Source: Flemingiibacterium sp964430755
Lineage (GTDB): Bacteria > Bacillota > Clostridia > Oscillospirales > CAG-272
Direction: 5' to 3'
Assembly (NCBI GenBank): GCA_964430755.1
Contig: CAYSFT010000005.1
Coordinates: 1-64,000 of the forward strand
Length of the DNA stretch: 64,000 nt
Below, one piece after another: positions 1 through 9,645 of this stretch. How positions within the stretch are numbered: position 1 is the first letter of the stretch; each line of letters begins with the position of its first letter. The translations under genes were made by a program, and so were the position numbers. Under the pieces are notes generated by a model. The model was not told the origin of the DNA. It saw only the letters and a program-made list of their open reading frames with translations, and did no database searches.

Positions 1-704
1 ACACCGCTAAGTTCACCGGTATGGCTGCAAAGCAGATGAACGACGTTGTAACCGCGGTGGTATACAATGCAAACGGTCAGGTAATCTCCAACGCAAAGAG
101 CGACAGCATCGAAACCTATGCAGTACGTATGCTCAACGGCAGCGCAGCAAGCAACAAGAAGCTCCGTGCAGTTTACGTTGATATGCTCAACTACGGTGCA
201 GCAGCACAGGCTGAGTTCGACTACGACACAGCAAATCTTGCAAACCGTAACCTTACAGAAGCACATCAGGCATGGGCGACTGCATCTGTTGAAACAGTCA
301 ACAACAGAGTATCCGGAACAGGTTATGCAGGTTCAACTCTTACCCTTGCAGGTGAGATCCAGCTTGACCTCGTATTCCAGAACAAGGCAGTTGGTACAGA
401 TTACAGCGATCTCTATGCAGTAATCACTTACACCGACCACTATGGAAACGCTAAGAACTTCACCATTGAGGGCACAAGCTTCATTAAGTACGGCTCTTCA
501 ATGTGCCAGATCTCGATAACAGGTATGGCAGTTGCAGACTACAAGGCAGTAGTAAACTGTGTAGTATACAACTCCGACAACGAAGAAGTTGCAAATGCAG
601 CGGACAGCGTAGAATCCTATGCTAACCGTAACTCTGCAAACCTCGGTGCAACCGTTGACACTATCGTTAAGTTCGGTGCATCGTCGTATAACTACTTCCA
701 CTAA
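1..704 (+). CDS. C-terminal part of a large secreted or surface protein (5' end outside window)
   Basis: The frame is open from the first bases and ends at TAA 702-704, so this is the last ~234 residues of a longer protein; the methionine at 21 is internal. Two copies of a repeated module are visible, each with a stretch like TGMAxxD, a VVYN strand and a DSxExYAxR helix, separated by a beta-rich stretch. I recall such modules near the C-termini of large extracellular proteins of gut Clostridia, but I cannot name a family. No LPXTG, dockerin or SLH anchor is present at this end. The gene lies upstream of the giant binding-module protein, which fits an extracellular polysaccharide locus. Function is unknown; extracellular location is inferred from composition and neighbours. 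Confidence 0.7.
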   Translation, partial: TAKFTGMAAKQMNDVVTAVVYNANGQVISNAKSDSIETYAVRMLNGSAASNKKLRAVYVDMLNYGAAAQAEFDYDTANLANRNLTEAHQAWATASVETVNNRVSGTGYAGSTLTLAGEIQLDLVFQNKAVGTDYSDLYAVITYTDHYGNAKNFTIEGTSFIKYGSSMCQISITGMAVADYKAVVNCVVYNSDNEEVANAADSVESYANRNSANLGATVDTIVKFGASSYNYFH

Positions 705-709
705 TTAAA

Positions 710-800
710 TAAACCCGGGTTTCGGCCCGGGGCATGGGTCCGAGAGGTGTAACATTCCCCTCGGATTTGTGCCCGAGGTCGAAGCGCGATCTCGAATGTG
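710..800 (+). other. Structured, GC-rich intergenic/leader segment with successive hairpins
   Basis: Three inverted repeats follow one another: CCCGGG 714-719 with CCCGGG 726-731, TCCGAGAGG 739-747 with CCCCTCGGA 757-765, and a weaker CGAG/CTCG pair near 774-795. The first could end transcription of the upstream gene, but no T-run follows it. The set could instead be a structured 5' leader of the 2147-residue protein. The role is undecided. Confidence 0.4.
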
Positions 801-835
801 AGTTTAATCTACATAAATTAAGGAGGAGAAAATCT

Positions 836-3800
836 ATGAAGAAAAGACGAATTTTGTCGTTTTTGCTTGCTGCGGTGCTTGCTTGCTCAAGCTTACCGAT
901 AACAGCGGCGGCAAACGGCGCACCGACAGCAGCATCTGTTGCCGGAATTTCGGAGGATGCCGTGTGGCTCGATGCTTCGGGCACCGCAATCATCGAGGTT
1001 GATGAAGCAGACAATGCTTTCGGCATCACCGAGTATATCCATGTTGAGGCAGGCGGTATAAAATCCGGCGATGTTATCACCGGCGGTGACGGCTTCTATT
1101 ATACCGACACCACAAAAGCATTGACGGCAGGTAAATACAGAGTTTCGTTCTATGTTCGCTCGCAGGATATAAAGAATGAAACCCGTAACCCGGCACTCCG
1201 CCTTTCTATATGGGGCCCGAACAAGAGTACCAGTGGTTATACTGCCAATGGCTATGATAAATGGGGATGGAGAGAGATTGCATACAGCACTGCTGATGCT
1301 AAAAACTTCCCCGACAGCTATGAGTTCCAGCGCACAGGCTCTACCAGCAAGTCTTATAGAGCTGCTGAAATAACCGAGGAATGGACATACAAGAGCTATG
1401 ACGTTACCCTCGATGCGGCTGAAAAACTTTACTTCAAAATCTTTACTTTCTGGGATGCAGAGGACGGCGTATCGTTTGATATTGCAAAGCTTTCGTTTGT
1501 AAATCTTGCAACGGGTGTGGAGTTTATCGGAAACGGTACTCTCTCAAAGCAGGATGGCAACCAGATAAGCGTTCCCGAATGGCAGGATGCTATCAGCTAC
1601 AACACCACGGGAAACACTGCTTACATAACGACAGACGACGTCGCTTCGTTTAATGCCGGCAGTTATGCGATCGGCGGATATTTCCGTCTTTCCGAGATCA
1701 ATATGAGCGGTACACGTACTGCAAATGTCTCGCTTTCCGCAATGAACGGTTCTGATGTTCTCAGCACATCAGAGGTGTCACTGACTCCTTCGTGGCAATA
1801 TGTCAAATTTGATGTTGATATTGATGAGCAGGCAGATTCGCTGAAGCTTACAATTCCCGAGAGCGTTGATTTTTACGGTCTTGGCGTTACCGTTAATAAA
1901 ACCACCGACCTTGTAACCGAAAGCGATGATTGGACCGATGAAAACGGCGACGGCATCAGCCTTGTCGACGAAGCGGGCAACGCCGCAGACATCACCGAGT
2001 ATATCCACGTTGAAACCGGCGGCATAACCGTTGACGATGTTATCACCGGCGGTGACGGCTTCTACTATACTGACAATGCGAAGTCTTACGAGGCAGGAAC
2101 ATACCGTCTTTCGTTCTATGTTCGCTCGCAGGATATAAAGAACAAGACCCGTAATGCTGCACTTCGTATCGCCTTTGGCTCAAAGGAGCTCACTTCCGGA
2201 TATCCGAACAGCTATACGTTCACACGCTCAACCGGCAGTACCACAACAAGAGCTGCCGAAATAACCGAGGATTGGACATTCAAGAGCTATGACATCGCAC
2301 TTGATGCGGCTGATATACTCAAGTTCAGAATCTGGACGTTCTGGGATGCAGAGGACGGCGTATCGTTTGATATTGCAAAGCTTTCGTTTGTAAATCTTGC
2401 AACGGGTAAAGAGCTTGTTGACGGAAGCGGAGTCCTCACAAAACATGACGGCAAACAGATAAGCGTTCCCACATGGGAGAATGCAGTTACATATTACAGA
2501 ACAGGTGATGCTGCTTCTGTAATCACTGACACTTCGATCGGTGTCGGCAAATATACCGTTACAGGTTATTTCCGTCTTTCCGAGATTGACATGAGCTCTG
2601 ACGACCGCAGTAATGATATTACAGTTTCTGCGCTTATTAACGGTAACGTCAAGGCGTCCGACACGATGACTCTCTCAAACACATGGCAGAAGCTGAGCGT
2701 TGATCTCGACCTTAAATCGGGTGCAGATCAAATCAAGCTTACAATTCCCGAGAGTGTTGATTTTTATGGAATCGAATATATCCTCAAGGAAGCTTATTCC
2801 GATGTATGGCACGGCGCGAATGAGGACGATGTCGTCAGCATTGTTAATGAAGCGGACAACGAAGCCGGCATCACTGAGTACGTTCAGGTTTCAAACACAG
2901 ATACAAACAACGGTGCAGGCGCGACATTTACCTGCAATTCACCGCTTTCCTCTGAAAAACAGTACAAGCTTTCGGTCTGGATGCGTACAATTCCGCAGAT
3001 CAATATAGATGCAAATGCAAGAGTTGACAATTACCGTGATGACGGTGACCTTGACGTTCGTATCTTTGTTGATAAGGCATACAATAACGGCGGAAAAGCA
3101 CAGCGCCTTGAAATTTCAAATATTGCATATGCAGGACCTCACAGCAAGAACTTCTTTGTTGGAAACACTGGCACAAGAGCTGCAAACGTAACCTCCGAAT
3201 GGCAGGAATATACGATTGTGTTCACTCCCCAGCTTGACACAACTGCACTTTCGATATGCTTCACACGTCACTACAACGGCGTTGACGATATCGTACCATT
3301 TGACATTGCAAAGCTTTCTGTAACAGAGGTTGCAACAGGAACCGAGCTTATCACAGATGGCACATGGACAGGATATTCAAACGGTATAGTTAATGAAGTG
3401 CCTGCTCTGGAATATTTTAAGTCGGGAAATACTTCCTATATTTCGGCTGATGCCTCTGATTTAATGGCAAATACAACCCTTGAACCCGGCAAGTACGTTC
3501 TTTCGGGTAACTTCCAGGTTACCGAGTTTGACCACTCAAAGGTTACTATTAACTTTGACGGCAGTGTTCCGGGCGGTACAACAGACGGCTCTAAGACCAA
3601 TACCGTCAGCGAGGACAACAATGTTATCGCAGTTCCGGTTTCCTTGATTGTAAACGGAAGCGTTCTGGCAGCCGATGAGATAACAGTTAAGGGCTCATGG
3701 AGCGAATGTGAGGCAGTGTTCGATATTCGCAAGCCCGTGACAATTTCGGAAGTTAAGCTCGATCTCCCGGCTTCGATTAATTTCTATGATATCAAGCTGA

Positions 3801-6800
3801 CTTTGGGTGAAGCATATGAATATATCGACGAGTGGACCTCCAACGATGGCAATATCGTCAGCGTTGTTGATGAGAGTGACAATGCATTTGGCATCACCGA
3901 GTATATCCGCGTTGAAGCAGGCGGTATAACAGACGCTGACGGTGTTATCACCGGCGGTGACGGCTTCTACTATACTGACAATGCGAAGTCTTACGAGGCA
4001 GGAACATACCGTCTTTCGTTCTATGTTCGCTCGCAGGATATAAAGAACAAGACCCGTAATGCTGCACTTCGTATCGCCTTTGGCTCAAAGGAGCTCACTT
4101 CCGGATATCCGAACAGCTATACGTTCACACGCTCAACCGGCAGTACCACAACAAGAGCTGCCGAAATAACCGAGGATTGGACATTCAAGAGCTATGACAT
4201 CGCACTTGATGCGGCTGATATACTCAAGTTCAGAATCTGGACGTTCTGGGATGCCGAGGACGGCGTATCGTTTGACATTGCAAAGCTTTCGCTTGTAAAT
4301 CTTGCAACGGGCGAGGAGCTTGTTGACGGAAGCGGAGTCCTCACAAAACAGGACGGCAAACAGATAAGCATTCCCACGCTCGAAAAAGCAGAAACATATT
4401 TCAGCGCATCCGCGCCGAAAAACGGTGAAAACACTGCAATTTACAATGCACAGCCCGACGTAATGCTTGAGCCCGGACGTTATGAACTTTCGGGAATCTT
4501 CCGCCTCGGCGATTTCGATTTTACAGGCTCCAATCAGGTTAAGCTTTCCGCATTTGCAGGCGGTGCTGAGCTTACGGCAGTTGGCGGAACGGTAACTTCT
4601 GAATGGGCAGAGGTCAAGTTCACTCTTGATACTGTGGTGGAGATCAGCATGGCAGAGCTTAAGCTCGTGCTTGACGCAAGCCGTCCGCTCCACTTCAAGG
4701 ATATTAGCCTTGAGCTTATTGAACGCCGTGTAAATCTTTCTGATGTAAATCCCGGCTTTATCGTAACGCTTCTTGCTCTTCGTGAATATCAGAAAAAGTA
4801 CTTCACGAAGATGGATGTTATAAACGAAGTTCTCGATATTGAGACCGAAACGATCGGTGAGGCTGGATCGAACGAATATATCCATGTGTCGTCCCTCAAC
4901 AATAACGCTTCGGGCGCGAAGTATTCCGATGCCGAGGTCGGTCTTTACAAGGATAAGACATATCTCTTAACCGTTTGGATGAGAACTCAGCAGCAGATCA
5001 ATATTGATGCAAACGAGGATGCAGCCTCCTCCGGCGATAATAACATGGATATCCGTATTTTCATTGACGGTATTCTTGCCGGCAACGCGAGAATGGAAGC
5101 TTCCAACATTGCATACGCAGGTCCGTACAGTTCTAACTTCTTTGTCGGAACCGGCGGCACAAGAGGTGCAAATCTTTACGAAAATTGGCAGAAATACACC
5201 ATTGTATTCAAGCCTCAGGCTGATACAACCAAGCTGAACATTTCTTTCCAGCGTCACTGGACCGGCGGCGAGGACATTGTTCCGTTTGATATTGACGGAC
5301 TCTCCGTTGTTGAAATTGATCCTACAACAAAGAAGCCCATTACCGGCGAAAATCTCGTTAAGGACGATTTCACCAAATGGTCCGGTTATGACGGAAGTGA
5401 AGTCGCAGCTCTGACTCTTGAAACCGAAACAAGCTATTTCCGTGCAGAGCAGGGTATCGGTATGACCGACAAGGTTATAAGCGATATGACAGTTCTCAAG
5501 CCCGGCACTTATACAATTTCGGCAAAGGCACGCCTCACATACTTCGATCATGCAAAGGTTAAGCTTAATGGATCCGATGTCTTCTCGAACTTCAACAGTT
5601 CAACCATCTCGGCATATCTCGGCGAAGACCGTATATACACCGAAACAGGTAAGAAAAACATCAAGATAACAAGCAACTGGACAGATGTTGAATTTACATT
5701 CGAGGTTGAAAACGAAACCAAGATAGGATACTTAAAGCTCGTTCTTGACGAGAAGCTTAGCGTTGACTTCAAGGATGTTCGTGTCACCGAGGGCGGCATA
5801 GTTGCTCCCGAATCCGAGCGCGAGGTCGACAAGCCCGTTGATCCCAATAAGCCGGAGCCGCTTCCCGCAATAACCGAGGGTAACCTCATTGAGGGTGCGC
5901 TTGAGAAAGATCATATGCCTTATTGGGTGATCGGCGATCAGAAGCTCACACTCAAGACCGATTCAAACGGCGTTAAGTCGTTTATCGCATCAAATATCAC
6001 AAGCAACTCCTTCGGCTTCACATATGAGCCCGGCTATCAGATCATGCCCGGTTCTTATCACTTCACAGGTGAATTCCGCACTGTAAATGAGGGCGAAACC
6101 ACCTATGCACGTGTGGAAATCGGCGATGCTTACGCTTCAAGAAAGCTTAACAACAACTGGAGAACCATCGACCTTTATTTTGAGGTTACAGAGCCTACAG
6201 AGCTGAGCGTTAAGCTTCGCGGTGGTCCTATCGAGATAAATATCAACGATTATGAGTTCAGAAATATTTCTCTCACCGATATCAACTATCAGGAAATGAG
6301 CGTAAATCTTTATCCTGCAGGTGATTTTGAAAATATAGAGTCTGTCGGTGAGTGGATATTCGGTTACGGAAGCGGAAAGATTGAACAGGTAAGCGAGAAC
6401 GGCAACAAGTTTATGCGTATCTCCAAGCGTTCAAGCTCCGATGTTCCGATAAGACTCAACAAGAGCATCAAACTTTTGGATGGCGAAACATATATCATTT
6501 CCTATGATATACGTACATCGAAGAAGGGCGAAACAATGAGAGTTCGTTCGTTCCTCGGAACTAACATTGGTCTTACCACTCCGTATGCAACGGATAATGC
6601 AAAGATCCTTTACACCATAACCGATGAATGGCTGCACGTTGAGCATACCTATACGGTTGAATCGGGAACGATGGACTTCGTATTCGACATCAAGGGCGGC
6701 CCCGGCGGCGATATTGACAACAAGAGCTTTGATGTTGATAACGTAAGCCTTGTAAGACTTGATCCGGAGGATATCATTGATCCTGTGACACTGCTTCCCA

Positions 6801-7279
6801 CCGATCCCACTGCTTACAACACCGGTAACTTTGATGACGAAGCAACCGCAATGACAAATATCAGCATAGGAGCCGAAAAAGGTAAAGTAACATGGAGCAA
6901 GGACGAGGATGGTAACGGTTATCTCACCGTCAGCGACAAAATCGACAGCTATATTCCTCTTCGCCTGACTCCCGGATTTGCACTCACTGAAGGACAGAAA
7001 TATAAGATTTCTTATGATATCCGTGCTTCTGTTGCAGGCGAATCCTTCAATGTACGTGCTTTTGTCAGCAAGGACGGAACAAACGGTTTGACTGTTGCAA
7101 ATCCCGTTGACAATTCCGGCGTTCTTTACACAATAACAAACGAATGGATACACATCGAATCCACGTTTACAGCTCCCAAGCTTATGGAATTTATCCTTGA
7201 GATCAAGGGCGGACCTCGCGGTGAACCCGACAACAAGGCTTTCGACATTGATAATATCAAAATCGAGATTGCGAACTGA
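836..7279 (+). CDS. Giant secreted protein of repeated carbohydrate-binding-like modules
   Basis: This 2147-residue protein begins at ATG 836, chosen because AGGAGGAG (821-828) precedes it and a signal peptide follows (MKKRR, hydrophobic core, cut near AAANG at ~27). The open frame reaches back to 734 but that part lacks a ribosome site. The rest is a string of ~150-residue beta-sandwich-like modules resembling CBM4/9-type jelly rolls. Type A (FYVRSQDIKN, WDAEDGVSFDIAKLS) occurs at nt ~1010-1500, 1950-2430 and 3850-4345. Type C (QINIDAN, SNIAYAGP) occurs at ~2860-3370 and 4870-5310. Shorter modules with a PxSxxFxG/LTIPES pattern lie between them, and two related C-terminal modules (IKGGPxG) lie at ~6300-7276. 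No catalytic domain and no LPXTG, SLH or dockerin anchor is seen. It is probably a glycan-binding or scaffold protein acting with the next two genes; the ligand is unknown. Confidence 0.75.
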   Translation: MKKRRILSFLLAAVLACSSLPITAAANGAPTAASVAGISEDAVWLDASGTAIIEVDEADNAFGITEYIHVEAGGIKSGDVITGGDGFYYTDTTKALTAGKYRVSFYVRSQDIKNETRNPALRLSIWGPNKSTSGYTANGYDKWGWREIAYSTADAKNFPDSYEFQRTGSTSKSYRAAEITEEWTYKSYDVTLDAAEKLYFKIFTFWDAEDGVSFDIAKLSFVNLATGVEFIGNGTLSKQDGNQISVPEWQDAISYNTTGNTAYITTDDVASFNAGSYAIGGYFRLSEINMSGTRTANVSLSAMNGSDVLSTSEVSLTPSWQYVKFDVDIDEQADSLKLTIPESVDFYGLGVTVNKTTDLVTESDDWTDENGDGISLVDEAGNAADITEYIHVETGGITVDDVITGGDGFYYTDNAKSYEAGTYRLSFYVRSQDIKNKTRNAALRIAFGSKELTSGYPNSYTFTRSTGSTTTRAAEITEDWTFKSYDIALDAADILKFRIWTFWDAEDGVSFDIAKLSFVNLATGKELVDGSGVLTKHDGKQISVPTWENAVTYYRTGDAASVITDTSIGVGKYTVTGYFRLSEIDMSSDDRSNDITVSALINGNVKASDTMTLSNTWQKLSVDLDLKSGADQIKLTIPESVDFYGIEYILKEAYSDVWHGANEDDVVSIVNEADNEAGITEYVQVSNTDTNNGAGATFTCNSPLSSEKQYKLSVWMRTIPQINIDANARVDNYRDDGDLDVRIFVDKAYNNGGKAQRLEISNIAYAGPHSKNFFVGNTGTRAANVTSEWQEYTIVFTPQLDTTALSICFTRHYNGVDDIVPFDIAKLSVTEVATGTELITDGTWTGYSNGIVNEVPALEYFKSGNTSYISADASDLMANTTLEPGKYVLSGNFQVTEFDHSKVTINFDGSVPGGTTDGSKTNTVSEDNNVIAVPVSLIVNGSVLAADEITVKGSWSECEAVFDIRKPVTISEVKLDLPASINFYDIKLTLGEAYEYIDEWTSNDGNIVSVVDESDNAFGITEYIRVEAGGITDADGVITGGDGFYYTDNAKSYEAGTYRLSFYVRSQDIKNKTRNAALRIAFGSKELTSGYPNSYTFTRSTGSTTTRAAEITEDWTFKSYDIALDAADILKFRIWTFWDAEDGVSFDIAKLSLVNLATGEELVDGSGVLTKQDGKQISIPTLEKAETYFSASAPKNGENTAIYNAQPDVMLEPGRYELSGIFRLGDFDFTGSNQVKLSAFAGGAELTAVGGTVTSEWAEVKFTLDTVVEISMAELKLVLDASRPLHFKDISLELIERRVNLSDVNPGFIVTLLALREYQKKYFTKMDVINEVLDIETETIGEAGSNEYIHVSSLNNNASGAKYSDAEVGLYKDKTYLLTVWMRTQQQINIDANEDAASSGDNNMDIRIFIDGILAGNARMEASNIAYAGPYSSNFFVGTGGTRGANLYENWQKYTIVFKPQADTTKLNISFQRHWTGGEDIVPFDIDGLSVVEIDPTTKKPITGENLVKDDFTKWSGYDGSEVAALTLETETSYFRAEQGIGMTDKVISDMTVLKPGTYTISAKARLTYFDHAKVKLNGSDVFSNFNSSTISAYLGEDRIYTETGKKNIKITSNWTDVEFTFEVENETKIGYLKLVLDEKLSVDFKDVRVTEGGIVAPESEREVDKPVDPNKPEPLPAITEGNLIEGALEKDHMPYWVIGDQKLTLKTDSNGVKSFIASNITSNSFGFTYEPGYQIMPGSYHFTGEFRTVNEGETTYARVEIGDAYASRKLNNNWRTIDLYFEVTEPTELSVKLRGGPIEININDYEFRNISLTDINYQEMSVNLYPAGDFENIESVGEWIFGYGSGKIEQVSENGNKFMRISKRSSSDVPIRLNKSIKLLDGETYIISYDIRTSKKGETMRVRSFLGTNIGLTTPYATDNAKILYTITDEWLHVEHTYTVESGTMDFVFDIKGGPGGDIDNKSFDVDNVSLVRLDPEDIIDPVTLLPTDPTAYNTGNFDDEATAMTNISIGAEKGKVTWSKDEDGNGYLTVSDKIDSYIPLRLTPGFALTEGQKYKISYDIRASVAGESFNVRAFVSKDGTNGLTVANPVDNSGVLYTITNEWIHIESTFTAPKLMEFILEIKGGPRGEPDNKAFDIDNIKIEIAN
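2038..2349 (+). repeat. Exact 312-base internal direct repeat, copy 1
   Basis: This stretch is identical to 3943-4254. The offset is 1905 bases (635 codons), so the reading frame is kept. Similarity continues with scattered differences to about 2460/4365. Perfect identity at synonymous sites indicates a recent duplication or gene conversion between modules of the same gene. Confidence 0.85.
3943..4254 (+). repeat. Exact 312-base internal direct repeat, copy 2
   Basis: Partner of 2038-2349. The first difference at the right edge is A at 2350 against C at 4255. The repeat covers most of a type A binding module. Confidence 0.85.
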
Positions 7280-7302
7280 TATCGAAAGGAATGGTGACAA
7301 GT

Positions 7303-9585
7303 ATGAAAAAGAATAAAATTATTTCTGCACTGCTTACCGCGGCACTTGCTCTTTCGCTTGGCAGTACGGCTTTTGCAGAAGAGCTTGTAACAACACCCCA
7401 GACAACGCTTGCAGAAACAACCGAAGATAACGGAGAGTGGACACCACCGCTCTCCATCTCGGAGGCTCTTCCCGAGGATAATCTTCTCCTGAGAAGCGAT
7501 TTCAATAACATGACGGCTAATAGAATCCTCGGCAACTGGGCTCTCAACGGTCAGTCAATGCTTTATCATGAGGATGAGAACGGCGGTTATCTGCAGACTA
7601 CGGATATAATCGCCTGCCACACCGGCTTTGACTATTATCCTTCATTTGCAATTGACAAGGGACTTTATAAGGTTAGCGGATATTTCAGAACCGCACATGA
7701 GGGTCAAGTTTCGCGTATCCGCCTGCAGTTTCACAATCCGGAAAGTAAAATTATTTCCGGAACGACACGTGATATCAACCTCACAAACGAGTGGGTAAAG
7801 GCTGAATTTTATGTAAATCTCACCGACGATCTTTATTACATCCGTTTCCGCGGCGCACCGTATGAGGAGTTTGTTCAGGATTACTGTATAGATAATCTTT
7901 CGGTGGTTAAGATCGATTCAATCCCTGCGGATGCTCCGACAACAATAGGTGAGTCCATTGAGCCGAGAGATGCACTTGTTTCCATGCTTGACGTTCCGAT
8001 TATCATGTGGGATCCCGCAAACGAGGAAAAATATACGGTCAACGGCATTATCATCAACCATGATAACACCGACTTCCTTGGCAAGATCGACTCTAACAAC
8101 TGGGATGAGCAGGATATTATTGACTATGCAAAGCAGTGGGCAGGTTCACACGTCACCGATTATTTTATAAATGTCGGCAGCAGTGTTGGCGGGGTCAACT
8201 ATCCTTCGGATGAAATTTGGGACTATCTTGACGATTATTATACCCTCGACGATCCCTCACAAGCAAGCAGCGTCCTTTCGGCAGTATATAAGCTTGACGA
8301 GGTCATGGGAACCGACTATATAGGCCTTTGGCATGACGCCTTCAGAGAGGTTGGAATCAACCCCTGGCTTTCTTACCGCATGAATGACGTTCATGACCAT
8401 GGAACTCTTTATGCACAGGGCGGTGTATCCTACTTCCACAAGATTCCGGATGCATATCGCCGCGAGTTTTATCGTAAGGATCTGTATGTTGGTTATTACG
8501 GTTATGCACCGGACTACTCCTATGATGAGATCCGTAAAGATATGTTAAAGACCATAAACGACGGTCTTAACCGCTATGACACATACGGTATCGAGCTTGA
8601 CTTTCAGCGTGAGATCTGGCTCTTCCATCCGGGCGGAGAATATAAGGGAATCGAGATCATGAACCAGTTCATGCGCGATCTGGACGCTCTTATAGCTATC
8701 TATGAAGAAAAATACGGTCATGAGATCAAAACCGCTGTCCGCGTTGCTTCCGATGTTCAGACCAACTTCGATTTCGGTCTTGACGTTGTGAAGTGGGCAC
8801 AAGAGGGAACAGTTGACCTCGTAACCGTTACTGCAAGATGGGCAACCACCGATAACGATATGCCGATCGCACTCTGGGATACTCTGCTTACACCTTATGG
8901 CGTTGAGCTTGCGGCAGGCGTTGACTGGATGAATAACAAAACGCATCCGAACGCAAAGAAGAGTGGCGGTCATCATTTTCAAACCATGACGGGCTTTGCC
9001 GCAAACGCTTTTTCGCAGGGGGCGGATAAGGTTTATCTCTTTAACTATTTCAAGACCACTAAGGATATTAACGAAAATTATAAGTTCAATATAAACAGCG
9101 ATGTCCTGCAGGTCAACGGCAACAGCTCTGCTGTTTGGAATCTTATTACAACTATTGGTTCGTATGACAAGCTGATGGAATATAACAGAAGAAATGTTCT
9201 CACCTATAACGATATCAAGCAATCCTGGGCAAACTACAATGCGCAGCTTCCCGAGGAGGTGAGAGTGGGAGCGATTTCGACTCTCAGAATCCCCGTTGGC
9301 GATGTTGTTGAAGGCTCTAAGCTTACGCTGAAATTTTCTTCCAATAAGGAGGATGTCTTTGATAATCCCCCGATTGTGTATGTAAACAGCGAGCTTTGTA
9401 CGTATACCGGAAAAGAAACGTGTAAGGGTGATTTTACAGAGTACGATTTGCTTTGCTATGATATTCCTGCGGCGGCACATGATGCTACATATATGGTAAT
9501 CGAGATTTATTCAACCGAACTTGCTTTCACTATCGATCATGCTGAGGTATATGTAGATGTTACCGGAGTAGACTTTACCAAATAA
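7303..9585 (+). CDS. Secreted TIM-barrel glycosidase-like protein with N-terminal binding module
   Basis: The 760-residue product has a signal peptide (MKKNKIISALL..., cleavage near AFAEE at ~25). I chose ATG 7303 over 7291 because 7291 abuts the GAAAGGA site and 7303 begins a canonical signal sequence. Residues ~55-205 form a beta-sandwich module like those in the upstream protein. Residues ~245-600 resemble a (beta/alpha)8 barrel with HVTDYFINV, GINPWLSYRMND, YGIELDFQRE and AVRVASDVQTN. The last ~110 residues look like a beta domain. The overall pattern resembles proteins annotated as family 10-like glycosylhydrolases; the Glu and Asp of GIELDF are candidate catalytic residues by inference only. 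It starts 23 bases after the giant protein's stop, suggesting co-transcription. Substrate unknown. Confidence 0.7.
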   Translation: MKKNKIISALLTAALALSLGSTAFAEELVTTPQTTLAETTEDNGEWTPPLSISEALPEDNLLLRSDFNNMTANRILGNWALNGQSMLYHEDENGGYLQTTDIIACHTGFDYYPSFAIDKGLYKVSGYFRTAHEGQVSRIRLQFHNPESKIISGTTRDINLTNEWVKAEFYVNLTDDLYYIRFRGAPYEEFVQDYCIDNLSVVKIDSIPADAPTTIGESIEPRDALVSMLDVPIIMWDPANEEKYTVNGIIINHDNTDFLGKIDSNNWDEQDIIDYAKQWAGSHVTDYFINVGSSVGGVNYPSDEIWDYLDDYYTLDDPSQASSVLSAVYKLDEVMGTDYIGLWHDAFREVGINPWLSYRMNDVHDHGTLYAQGGVSYFHKIPDAYRREFYRKDLYVGYYGYAPDYSYDEIRKDMLKTINDGLNRYDTYGIELDFQREIWLFHPGGEYKGIEIMNQFMRDLDALIAIYEEKYGHEIKTAVRVASDVQTNFDFGLDVVKWAQEGTVDLVTVTARWATTDNDMPIALWDTLLTPYGVELAAGVDWMNNKTHPNAKKSGGHHFQTMTGFAANAFSQGADKVYLFNYFKTTKDINENYKFNINSDVLQVNGNSSAVWNLITTIGSYDKLMEYNRRNVLTYNDIKQSWANYNAQLPEEVRVGAISTLRIPVGDVVEGSKLTLKFSSNKEDVFDNPPIVYVNSELCTYTGKETCKGDFTEYDLLCYDIPAAAHDATYMVIEIYSTELAFTIDHAEVYVDVTGVDFTK

Positions 9586-9594
9586 AACAAAAAT

Positions 9595-9623
9595 AGTGCA
9601 TGGGTGTTTCTTACCCGTGCACT
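9595..9623. terminator. Hairpin between the two barrel genes
   Basis: An 11-base stem with one G-T pair (AGTGCATGGGT 9595-9605 with ACCCGTGCACT 9613-9623) and a 7-base loop. A T-rich tract follows only on the minus side, so on the plus strand it is at best a weak terminator or an mRNA-stabilising hairpin between 7303-9585 and the next gene. Confidence 0.45.
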
Positions 9624-9645
9624 GTTATTAGAGAAAGGAAAAAAG

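Noticed and set aside
7291..7302. Upstream ATG for the secreted barrel protein
   Set aside because: It abuts the ribosome site with no spacing; ATG 7303 gives a proper signal peptide.
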